Source of the DNA: Thermohalobaculum sp050330995
GTDB taxonomy: Bacteria; Pseudomonadota; Alphaproteobacteria; Rhodobacterales; Rhodobacteraceae
Assembly (NCBI GenBank): GCA_050330995.1
Contig: JBHJHI010000117.1
Span: forward strand, 1 to 9,359
DNA length: 9,359 bases
Direction of reading: 5' to 3'
Below the pieces are notes generated by a model. That model was not told the origin of the DNA, did not search any database, and worked only from the letters and a program-made list of their open reading frames with translations. Both the position numbers and the translations under genes were made by a program. Of this stretch, positions 1 to 5,738 are shown in pieces. The first letter of the stretch is position 1, and each line of letters begins with the position of its first letter.

Positions 1-139
1 ATGGGGCGTCTACGTGCAGCCGATCAACTACCCCACCGTGCCGCGCGGCACCGAACGGCTGCGCTTCACGCCGGGGCCGCTGCACACCGAGGCCGATCTC
101 GACCACCTGACCGAGGCGCTCGGCAGCCTCTGGGCCTAG
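1..139 (+). CDS. hemA: 5-aminolevulinate synthase, C-terminal 45 residues (partial, 5' end outside window)
   Basis: The frame starting at base 2 is open to a TAG at 137-139 and gives 45 residues that read as the extreme C-terminus of a class II pyridoxal-phosphate 5-aminolevulinate synthase. The signature stretch is VYVQPINYPTVPRGTERLR, followed by FTPGPLHT and a DLDHLTEALGSLW-type end. This is close to the end of alphaproteobacterial HemA as I know it. The enzyme condenses glycine and succinyl-CoA to 5-aminolevulinate, the first step of heme and bacteriochlorophyll synthesis in the cytoplasm. The catalytic lysine and PLP site lie upstream of the window, so activity cannot be judged. In purple bacteria hemA often closes the puh-acsF-puhE block of the photosynthesis gene cluster. 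The crtA-like gene directly downstream fits that placement, but this is inference. Confidence 0.9.
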   Translation, partial: WGVYVQPINYPTVPRGTERLRFTPGPLHTEADLDHLTEALGSLWA

Positions 140-191
140 TGCCGCCTCGCCCGCGCGGTGCCGCGCGCGGCCGAGTGCCGCCGGCCCGGCG

Positions 192-1049
192 ATGAGCGAC
201 CTCGCCGAGCCCGGGGCCACGGCGGCACGCGCCGGCGACGCCACGGAGGCCGGTGGGGCGGCATCGGCCCCGGTACGTCGCGAAGCGACGGCCGGCGCGC
301 CGATCAGCCGGCTGATCCACCCCCGCCCGGTCCGGCGCACCGGCCACGCGGCGGGGCGGCAGGTGGTGACGCTCTCGTGCTACCGCTTCGCCTCCTGGAC
401 CGATCGCGCGCGGCAGTTCCTGTCGATGGGCGCGCGGCCCTGGATGTTCCGCCCCCTCGCGGGCCTCGGCTTCGCGAAGATGATGGGCACCGGCACCGGC
501 GAGGGCTTCGACCCCGCGCCCGACACCGCCGTCTGGACCATCCTCGCCGCCTGGGAGGACGCGGCCGCCGCGCACGCGGGGCTGAGGCATCCGATCTTCG
601 CCCGCCGCGCCGCGCGCGCCACCGAGGCCTGCACCCTGACGCTGAAGCCGGTGACGGCGAGCGGGCGCTGGGGCGGCATGGCTCCGTTCGAGCCCGCGAC
701 CGACGCGTCGCCCGAAGGCGAGCCGATCGCGGTGCTAACCCGCGGCACCATCCGCCCGCGCGCGGCGATGGGCTTCTGGCGCTCGGTCCCGGCGATCAAC
801 CGCCAGATCGCGGCCGATCCGGGGATGAGCTTTCGCCTCGGCATGGGCGAGGTGCCGCTTCTGCACCAGGTGACCTTCTCGGTCTGGCGCGACCTCGGCG
901 CGATGCGGGCGTTCGCCTACCGCGGCGAGGGGCATCGCGCGGCGATCCGCGGGGTGCGGGCGGGGGACTGGTTCGCCGAGGAGCTGTACGCGCGCTTCGC
1001 GGTGCTGAGCGCCGGGGGGCGTTGGCGCGGGCGAGCACTCTCTCTCTGA
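192..1049 (+). CDS. crtA: Spheroidene monooxygenase-like protein (CrtA family)
   Basis: The 285-residue product matches the CrtA family by eye. VVTLSCYRF at 58-66 corresponds to the family's usual N-terminus. The glycine-rich TGTGEGF is at 100-106, an AVWTILAAW strand at 113-121, GEVPLLHQVTFSVW at 219-232 and DWFAEELYARFAVL at 259-272. Known members are heme-containing oxygenases that add keto groups to spheroidene or spirilloxanthin-type carotenoids under oxygen. The substrate here is unknown. Known CrtA proteins begin close to residue 58, so this ATG adds about 57 residues of Ala/Gly/Arg-rich sequence. In-frame GTG codons at 363 and 366, preceded by a G-rich stretch, are alternative starts. 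However, only about six of the 57 extra codons end in A or T, so the extension looks coding. It starts 52 bases after hemA on the same strand, so co-transcription is plausible. A generic heme monooxygenase-like role outside carotenoid synthesis cannot be excluded. Confidence 0.82.
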   Translation: MSDLAEPGATAARAGDATEAGGAASAPVRREATAGAPISRLIHPRPVRRTGHAAGRQVVTLSCYRFASWTDRARQFLSMGARPWMFRPLAGLGFAKMMGTGTGEGFDPAPDTAVWTILAAWEDAAAAHAGLRHPIFARRAARATEACTLTLKPVTASGRWGGMAPFEPATDASPEGEPIAVLTRGTIRPRAAMGFWRSVPAINRQIAADPGMSFRLGMGEVPLLHQVTFSVWRDLGAMRAFAYRGEGHRAAIRGVRAGDWFAEELYARFAVLSAGGRWRGRALSL

Positions 1050-1259
1050 ACGCACGGCCGCTCCCACCGCCTTCGTCGATCCGGGCGGGGCGACCGATGC
1101 TGGGGCATATGTTCGATCTCCGCTACGCGGCGAGGGCGCCTTCTGTCCCGCCATGAAGCAGGCGGACACCCTCTGCGTGTGCCATCGTACCGGGGAGGTT
1201 GATCGCGCTCCGGAAACTCCTAACATCGATTAACGTCTTGGTATCATGGTTGCTTTGTC
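1050..1259. other. Intergenic region between crtA and the ompA-like gene
   Basis: This 210-base stretch holds no convincing gene. Its last 60 bases are clearly more AT-rich than the surroundings, as expected for a promoter region of the downstream operon. I looked for PpsR/CrtJ sites (TGT-N12-ACA) and a full FNR dyad (TTGAT-N4-ATCAA) and found neither. I see no strong terminator hairpin after crtA. Confidence 0.5.
1199..1226 (+). promoter_or_regulatory. Candidate sigma-70-type promoter for the ompA-like/Sel1 operon
   Basis: TTGATC at 1199-1204 and TAACAT at 1221-1226 are separated by 16 bases. They lie in the AT-richer segment 34 bases ahead of the ATG at 1260. The -35 half is a fair match and the -10 half a weak one. 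This is a pattern match only; no transcription start is visible from sequence. Confidence 0.3.
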
Positions 1260-1682
1260 ATGCGTCATCCCCTTTCGTGCAGACGGCCGCTTCTGTTCGG
1301 CCTCGTGACCACCGTCCTGCTGGCGTCGTCGCCGAGTTCGGCGCAGGAGGACGGCGAGGGCCTGAAGATCTACTTCGACCTCGGCAGCAGCAGCGTCGCC
1401 TCGGCCGAGCGCGAGAAGCTCGACCAGGCCGCGCGCCTCTACCGCGAAGGCAATCCGATCGTCATGACGGTGTCCGGCGGCACCGACACGGTCGGCCCGG
1501 CCACCCTCAACCTGGCGCTGTCGCTGGCGCGGGCCAACACGGTCCTGCAAGGGCTGATCGACCGCGGCATTCCGGCCGAGCGCCTCCAAGTCGTCGGCCG
1601 CGGCGAGACCGAGCTGGAAACACCGACCGACGACGGCGTGGCCGAGCAGCGCAACCGTCTGGTCGAGATCAACTGGCGCTGA
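1260..1682 (+). CDS. Small exported OmpA C-terminal-domain (peptidoglycan-binding) protein
   Basis: The product has 140 residues. Residues 1-28 form a Sec signal peptide (RRP, then LLFGLVTTVLLASS, probable cleavage after SSA). The rest is a single OmpA-like domain with no beta-barrel. LKIYFDLGSSSV (35-46) is the first strand. SGGTDTVG (72-79) replaces the usual GHTDxxG, and LSLARANTV (87-95) is the signature helix. VVGRGETE and an EQRNRLVEI end follow. Asp76 and Arg91 have exactly the spacing of the diaminopimelate-binding Asp271/Arg286 pair of Acinetobacter OmpA, so peptidoglycan binding is plausible. There is no lipobox cysteine, so it is expected to be a soluble periplasmic protein. No clear Shine-Dalgarno precedes this ATG, but the signal peptide begins here. 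The next gene starts three bases after its stop, indicating one operon. Confidence 0.85.
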   Translation: MRHPLSCRRPLLFGLVTTVLLASSPSSAQEDGEGLKIYFDLGSSSVASAEREKLDQAARLYREGNPIVMTVSGGTDTVGPATLNLALSLARANTVLQGLIDRGIPAERLQVVGRGETELETPTDDGVAEQRNRLVEINWR

Positions 1683-1684
1683 GC

Positions 1685-2941
1685 GTGGCCGCCCCGCGCG
1701 CGACGGCGCTCTCGGCAGCCCTCCTGCTGGGCGCCGCACTGCTCGGGGCGGCGCCCGCCGCGGCCGCGGACGCCGGCTTCGCCGAAGCCCGACAAGCCCT
1801 CCGCCAGGGCGATCACGAGACCGCACGCGCCATCTGGTCTGCCCTGGCCGAGGAGGGCGAGGCGGAGGCGCAGTTCGGCCTCGGCCTCCTGCACGACCTC
1901 GGTCTCGGCATGCCGGCCGACCCGGAGCGCGCCTACCGCTGGTACGCGGCCGCCGCGCGCCAGGGCCACCCGGAGGCGCAGCTGAACGTCGCGATCATGC
2001 GCGAGCAGGGTATCGGCGTGCCCGTCGACGCGGCGCGCGCGCTCGTCTGGTACTCGCGTGCCGCCGCTTCGGGCCAGGACCGGGCGCGCTACAACCTGGG
2101 CGAGATCTACCGAAACGGCGACATCGCCGCGCGCGATCTCCGTCTGGCCGGCGCCTGGTACGCGGCCGCCGGGACGCTGCCCGCCGCGCAGGAGCGGCTG
2201 CGAACCCTGCCCGACCCCGGGGCGCCGACCCCGGTGCGGCCGCCGCGCCTGCCCGAGCCGCTGATCGCGCCCGTGCCCGGCGAGCGCGACGCATGGCGCG
2301 CGATGCTCACCTGGATCCCCGGCGCGGCCGACACCTCGGCGCGCTACCGGGTCCAGCTGGCGCGGCTCGGCGTCGAGGGCGTCTCGGTGCTGCACGCCGA
2401 GGACCACGCGTTGAGCGCCGTCGAGGTCGAGCTGCCGCGCGGCGGCGAGTTCGCCTGGCGCGTCATCGCGCTGGCGCCGGACGGCGAAGGCCATGCCGCG
2501 AGCCCCTGGCGCCGGTTCGGGGCGGGCGGCAACGACGCCGGCAGCCACGGCGAGGCGATGGCGCGGCTCGACCGCTTCGGTCTGGCGCACGTCGCCATCC
2601 GCCACCACGACGACGACGCCTACGCCGCCGCCTTCGCCCGCGAGCTGGCGGCGGACCTCGGGCGGAGCGGCCTGCCGACCGAGATCGCCGCCGAGCCCGA
2701 GCCGGTGACCGAAGAGACGCTCGTCCGCTTCTTCCACGTCGAGGATCGCGCGGCGGCGCGTCAGGTCGCGGACTTCCTGCCGGTGCTCGTCGGCGAGGCC
2801 GAGCGTGGCGCGGCGGACGGCGCCCCGGCGCCCGGCACGATCGAGATACTGCTGAAGGGCGGCGTCGCGCCCGAGGACGCGCCCGGGGGAGGCGATGATA
2901 TCGAGACCTCGGCGCAGACGCCCGCGACCCGCTCGCGCTGA
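1685..2941 (+). CDS. Exported Sel1-repeat protein with FN3-like middle and unrecognised C-terminal domain
   Basis: The start is set at GTG 1685, three bases after the ompA-like stop, because a signal peptide begins directly there (Ala/Leu-rich core 8-24, probable cleavage near 28). The frame is open further upstream, but that sequence lies inside the ompA-like gene. The mature protein has an N-terminal helix pair, then three Sel1-like repeats at about 60-95, 96-131 and 132-163 (AEAQFGLGLL, PEAQLNVAIM, DRARYNLGEI, each ending in a WY-containing helix). A proline-rich linker covers 176-200. Residues 203-278 resemble a fibronectin-III-like fold (LTWIPGA, ARYRVQLARL, EFAWRVIAL). Residues 290-390 are an unassigned domain ending in VRFFHVED, helix, GTIEILL, which loosely recalls LytR C-terminal-type domains. 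Sel1 proteins usually act as scaffolds. With an OmpA-like partner, a periplasmic wall-associated role is inferred. Substrate and partners are unknown. Confidence 0.75.
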   Translation: MAAPRATALSAALLLGAALLGAAPAAAADAGFAEARQALRQGDHETARAIWSALAEEGEAEAQFGLGLLHDLGLGMPADPERAYRWYAAAARQGHPEAQLNVAIMREQGIGVPVDAARALVWYSRAAASGQDRARYNLGEIYRNGDIAARDLRLAGAWYAAAGTLPAAQERLRTLPDPGAPTPVRPPRLPEPLIAPVPGERDAWRAMLTWIPGAADTSARYRVQLARLGVEGVSVLHAEDHALSAVEVELPRGGEFAWRVIALAPDGEGHAASPWRRFGAGGNDAGSHGEAMARLDRFGLAHVAIRHHDDDAYAAAFARELAADLGRSGLPTEIAAEPEPVTEETLVRFFHVEDRAAARQVADFLPVLVGEAERGAADGAPAPGTIEILLKGGVAPEDAPGGGDDIETSAQTPATRSR

Positions 2942-2979
2942 GACTGCCGCCGGCCGGGCCGCGGCGCGCACCGTGCCGC

Positions 2980-3002
2980 ACGAGCGCGCTTCGGCGCGTC
3001 GT
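2980..3002. terminator. UUCG-tetraloop hairpin between convergent genes
   Basis: ACGA, one bulged G, CGCGC, loop TTCG, GCGCG, TCGT forms a nine-base-pair stem with one bulge and a C(UUCG)G tetraloop on the plus strand. It sits 39 bases after the Sel1 gene stop and 13 bases from the stop of the convergent dehydrogenase gene. There is no T-tract, so it may act as a weak or bidirectional terminator or as a 3' end stabiliser. Confidence 0.45.
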
Positions 3003-3014
3003 CCGCCCCCGTCC

Positions 3015-4001
3015 TCACAGCATCGACGGCAGCACCTGATCCGGCGGGCGGTGCCCGTCGGCGAAGGTCTTGATGTTGATGATGACCTTCTCGCCCATCT
3101 CCAGCCGGCCCTCGTGGGTGGCCGAGCCCATGTGCGGCAGCAGCACCACGTTCGGCGCCTCGCGCAGGCGCGGGTTCACCTCCGGCTCGGCCTCGAACAC
3201 GTCGAGGCCGGCGCCGGCCAATTCGCCCCGCACCAGCATCCGCGTCAGCGCGTTCTCGTCGATCACCTCGCCGCGGGCGGTGTTGACGACGTAGGCGGTC
3301 GGCTTCATCAGCCCGAGACGCCGCGCCGAGAGCAGGTGGAAGGTCGCGGGCGTGTGCGGGCAGTTGACCGAGACCACGTCCATGCGGGCCAGCATCTGGT
3401 CGAGGCTCTCCCAGTAGGTCGCCTCCAGCCCCTGCTCGACGTCCTCGTGCAGCCGCCGGCGGTTGTGGTAGTGGATCTGCATGCCGAACGCGCGGGCGCG
3501 GCGCGCCACCGCCTGCCCGATCCGGCCCATGCCGACGATGCCGAGGCGCTTGCCCCAGATGCGATGACCCGAGAGCGCGGTCGGCGACCAGCCGGCCCAG
3601 TCGCCCGACTGCATCAGGCGGATGCCCTCGGCCATGCGCCGCGGCACCGCCAGGATCAGCGCCATGGTCATGTCGGCGGTGTCCTCGGTCAGCACGCCCG
3701 GCGTGTTCGACACCAGGATGCCGCGCTCGCGCGCGGTCTCGACGTCGATGTGGTCGACGCCCGCGCCGTAGTTGGCGACGAGCTTCAACCGTTCGCCCGC
3801 GCGCGCGAGCAGTCGCGCGTCGAGGCGGTCGGTGACGGTCGGCACCAGCACGTCGGCCTCCGCCATCGCCTCGGCCAGCGCCTCGGCCCCCATCGGACGG
3901 TCGTCCTCGTTCAGGCGCACCTCGAACAGCTCGCGCATCCGCGTCTCCACCGCCGGTGGCAGCTTTCGGGTGACGACGACGTGCAGACGCTTCCGGCCCA
4001 T
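3015..4001 (-). CDS. D-2-hydroxyacid dehydrogenase, glyoxylate/hydroxypyruvate reductase type
   Basis: The 328-residue product belongs to the D-isomer-specific 2-hydroxyacid dehydrogenase family, which reduces glyoxylate or hydroxypyruvate with NAD(P)H in the cytoplasm. VPTVTDR is in the N-terminal domain and VANYGAGVDHID at 75-86. The Rossmann motif GMGRIG is at 157-162, VSVNCPHTP at 211-219 and NTARGEVID at 240-248. The catalytic triad is Arg243, Glu272 (in FEAEP) and His290 (in LLPHMGSAT). The strand-2 end, HYHNRRR, carries basic rather than acidic residues, which favours NADPH over NADH (inference). Start ATG 4001 is chosen because GGAG lies nine bases upstream and the length then equals the family norm. 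In-frame ATGs at 4016 and 4052 add residues unlike the family. It is divergent from the SH3 gene, an arrangement I recall from Rhizobiales. The exact substrate cannot be set from sequence. Confidence 0.9.
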   Translation of the reverse strand: MGRKRLHVVVTRKLPPAVETRMRELFEVRLNEDDRPMGAEALAEAMAEADVLVPTVTDRLDARLLARAGERLKLVANYGAGVDHIDVETARERGILVSNTPGVLTEDTADMTMALILAVPRRMAEGIRLMQSGDWAGWSPTALSGHRIWGKRLGIVGMGRIGQAVARRARAFGMQIHYHNRRRLHEDVEQGLEATYWESLDQMLARMDVVSVNCPHTPATFHLLSARRLGLMKPTAYVVNTARGEVIDENALTRMLVRGELAGAGLDVFEAEPEVNPRLREAPNVVLLPHMGSATHEGRLEMGEKVIINIKTFADGHRPPDQVLPSML

Positions 4002-4223
4002 CGCGATTTTCTCCATAGTCCCGGCGTGAGAGGGCATGCCTCGGGGAGCCATGCCTAGACCTTGGCCCCCGCGGTGTGAAAGGAAATTGCGTGGCCCGGC
4101 GCGATCGGGTCCGGTGCGCGTGCTCGCGTCCCAGGCGTTTTCCCGACCCCGGCCGCGCCGGTCGGATCGGGAGGCACGCCGACGGACCGGGGCGCACCCG
4201 AGCGGCGGGTCCGGGGGACGGCG
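4002..4223. other. Divergent intergenic region (dehydrogenase / SH3 protein)
   Basis: These 222 bases must carry promoters for both divergent genes. No clear -35/-10 pair stands out in the GC-rich sequence. An AT-richer patch at about 4077-4090 (GAAAGGAAATTG) could belong to the minus-strand promoter. Overlapping inverted repeats at 4141-4172 (TCCCGA/TCGGGA and CCGACC/GGTCGG) are of a kind common in such GC-rich DNA, and no function is assigned. Confidence 0.3.
4011..4014 (-). promoter_or_regulatory. Ribosome binding site that decides the dehydrogenase start
   Basis: Read on the minus strand, GGAG sits nine bases before ATG 3999-4001. It overlaps the upstream in-frame ATG at 4014-4016, which has only a poor G-rich stretch of its own. 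This favours the shorter 328-residue product. Confidence 0.5.
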
Positions 4224-4991
4224 ATGGGCGAGAGCACGGACCGAAGGCGCGGGCGGCGGACGCCCGCCGCGCCGGGACGGGTCGTCGTGCCCGGACTACG
4301 CCGGGCGTACGGCGCGCTGGTGCTCGCCGCGCTCGCGCTCGGCTCCGTGCCGGCCCCGGCGACCGAGACCGCTCCCCTGCCCGTCCCGCGCTCGGACGGC
4401 GGCGAGCGCGCCGCCATCCCTCCGCCGCCGCGCCCCGACGCCCCGGCGCCGCACGCCGCATCGGCGGAGCCTGCCCCGGCCGAGCCCGCGTCGCCGGCCC
4501 GGTCCTCCGAGCCTCCGCCGCCGCCGCGCGGGCGTGCGCTGGCCGGCCCCGCCCCCGAGACCGGCGGCCCCGTCGCGGGCCCCGTCACCGGGCTCGCGCT
4601 GCCGCGCTACGTCTCGCTGCGCGCGGGCGAGGCCAACCTGCGCCGCGGGCCGGGCCGGCAGTATCGCGTCGACTGGGTGTTCCGCCGACGCGGGCTGCCG
4701 GTGCGCGTCACCGCCGAGTACGGCGACTGGCGTCGCGTGGAGGATCACGAAGGCGCCGAGGGCTGGGTGCACCGCGCGCTGCTCACGGGACGGCGCACCG
4801 CGATCGTCGCCGCGACCGAGACGGTGATGCGCACCGCCCCCCGCGCCGAGGCCCGCGCCGTCGCCCGCCTCGCCGAAGGGGTCGTCGGCCGCCTCGACGG
4901 CTGCGAGGGCGCGTGGTGCGCCCTGCGGGCGGCCGGCCACGACGGCTGGGTCGAGGCCGGCGCGCTCTGGGGCGCGGGCGGCACCGAGTGA
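4224..4991 (+). CDS. Exported tandem SH3-domain protein with proline-rich linker
   Basis: The product has 255 residues. A hydrophobic signal segment (about 29-45, ALVLAALALGSVPAPA) follows a long basic N-region. Residues 50-120 are a Pro/Ala-rich linker, and the rest is two bacterial SH3-like modules. In the first (about 126-188), RYVSLRAGEANLRRGPG, the VDWVFRRRGLPV strand and GAEGWVHRALLTGRR match the SH3 domain of rhizobial periplasmic proteins. The second (about 192-249) contains WCALRAAGHDGWVE. Bacterial SH3 domains of this sort usually bind peptidoglycan or other envelope ligands, and no enzymatic domain is present. GGGGGA lies about six bases before the ATG at 4224. GTG 4287 is an alternative start that gives a shorter, more typical signal peptide. 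The neighbouring divergent dehydrogenase is metabolically unrelated as far as I can see. Cys227 and Cys232 could form a disulfide. Confidence 0.85.
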   Translation: MGESTDRRRGRRTPAAPGRVVVPGLRRAYGALVLAALALGSVPAPATETAPLPVPRSDGGERAAIPPPPRPDAPAPHAASAEPAPAEPASPARSSEPPPPPRGRALAGPAPETGGPVAGPVTGLALPRYVSLRAGEANLRRGPGRQYRVDWVFRRRGLPVRVTAEYGDWRRVEDHEGAEGWVHRALLTGRRTAIVAATETVMRTAPRAEARAVARLAEGVVGRLDGCEGAWCALRAAGHDGWVEAGALWGAGGTE

Positions 4992-5187
4992 GCGCATCGA
5001 GCGGCGCCGTACGCGTCGCCCCCGGCAGGGCGACGTCCGGCGCAGGACCCGGAGCGCGCGCGGGACGGGAGTGACGCGCGACGCCGACGGCCCGTTTTCG
5101 TCGCATGATGGGACGCATGGCCGGGGGCATACGTTAAGCGGGTGTTGCGGCCGCGATCGAGGCCGCCCGATCCGTCGGAGGAGACCC
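4992..5187. other. Intergenic region upstream of the EF-hand gene
   Basis: The 196 bases contain no supported gene. From about 5092 the sequence becomes less GC-rich (CCGTTTTCGTCGC, then ACGTTAAGC), which suggests a promoter region for the EF-hand gene. The hexamer CGCATG occurs at 5102-5107 and again at 5114-5119, 12 bases apart. Confidence 0.4.
5177..5183 (+). promoter_or_regulatory. Strong Shine-Dalgarno of the EF-hand gene
   Basis: GGAGGAG is a near-perfect complement to the 16S 3' end, four bases before ATG 5188. It decides this start over earlier in-frame codons and suggests efficient translation. Confidence 0.65.
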
Positions 5188-5649
5188 ATGACCGATCCCA
5201 TCCGCGCCCTCGGCCTCGCCGCGCTCGCGCTCTCGCTGAGCGCGCCGCGCGGCCTCGCGCAGGACCAGCCGTCCGGCCACGGCGGCAGGGCCGCGCAGAT
5301 CTTCGACAGCCTCGACGCCGACGGCGACGGGCGCATCACCAAGGAGGAACTCGGCCAAGCGCGCGACCAGCGCTTCCAGAACGCCGACCGCGACGGCGAC
5401 GACTACGTCACCGTAGACGAGTTGACGCCGGCCGACAGCGGCGAGCGCGCGAGGGCTCGCGCCGAGGCCTTCATCGCGAACCTCGACGGCGACGGCGACG
5501 GGCGGATCGCGCGCCAGGAAGTGGCGGACGCGCCCTATCCGCTGCTGCGCCAGGCCGACGCCAACAGCGACGACGCGATCGACCAGGACGAGTTCGCCCA
5601 GGCGATGGAGCGTGCCCGCGAGCGCGCACGCCAGCCCGCGCAGGACTGA
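5188..5649 (+). CDS. Exported four-EF-hand calcium-binding protein
   Basis: The product has 153 residues. Residues 1-24 are a Sec signal peptide (ALGLAALALSLSA, likely cleavage after GLA). Four 12-residue EF-hand loops follow: 43-54 (DADGDGRITKEE), 67-78 (DRDGDDYVTVDE), 100-111 (DGDGDGRIARQE) and 124-135 (DANSDDAIDQDE). Loops 1 and 3 are canonical. Loops 2 and 4 have Asp instead of Gly at position 6, which may change affinity. It is expected to bind Ca2+ in the periplasm or outside the cell. No enzymatic domain is present, so it is likely a buffer, sensor or structural protein. The start is fixed by GGAGGAG at 5177-5183, four bases before ATG 5188, and by the signal peptide; the frame is also open upstream to 5071. 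It is monocistronic and convergent with irr. Confidence 0.88.
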   Translation: MTDPIRALGLAALALSLSAPRGLAQDQPSGHGGRAAQIFDSLDADGDGRITKEELGQARDQRFQNADRDGDDYVTVDELTPADSGERARARAEAFIANLDGDGDGRIARQEVADAPYPLLRQADANSDDAIDQDEFAQAMERARERARQPAQD

Positions 5650-5657
5650 GCCCGACG

Positions 5658-5683
5658 CGGCTCGGGGCGCGCGCCCCGGGCCG
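5658..5683. terminator. GC palindrome between convergent EF-hand gene and irr
   Basis: The two 13-base halves (5658-5670 and 5671-5683) pair along their whole length on the plus strand, with one U-G wobble (T5662 with G5679). The palindrome lies nine bases after the EF-hand gene stop and 55 bases from the irr stop. It lacks a T-tract. It is best read as a terminator-like or 3'-end-stabilising hairpin, mainly for the plus-strand gene. Confidence 0.45.
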
Positions 5684-5738
5684 GCTATGTACCGGAGAAG
5701 CGGGGCGTCCGTCGGGAAGACGCTGCGTCGGGCGCGCC

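Noticed and set aside
1050..1259. Search for PpsR/CrtJ (TGT-N12-ACA) or FNR sites near crtA
   Set aside because: A single TTGAT half-site occurs at 1199 but no second half follows, and no TGT-N12-ACA was found here or in 140-191.
1439..2971. Minus-strand open frame of 510 codons opposite the OmpA/Sel1 operon
   Set aside because: The plus-strand proteins have signal peptides and known domains; the antisense frame has none.
4141..4172. Nested inverted repeats TCCCGA/TCGGGA and CCGACC/GGTCGG upstream of the SH3 gene
   Set aside because: Six-base dyads of G and C are expected by chance in DNA this GC-rich, and they are not placed relative to any recognisable promoter.
2761..4461. Minus-strand open frame of 566 codons around the dehydrogenase gene
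   Set aside because: It is in a different frame from the clearly recognisable 2-hydroxyacid dehydrogenase and is extremely Arg/Ala-rich.
4076..5074. Alternative plus-strand frame over the SH3 gene
   Set aside because: Arg-rich low-complexity translation; the SH3 frame at 4224-4991 has clear domain motifs and a signal peptide.
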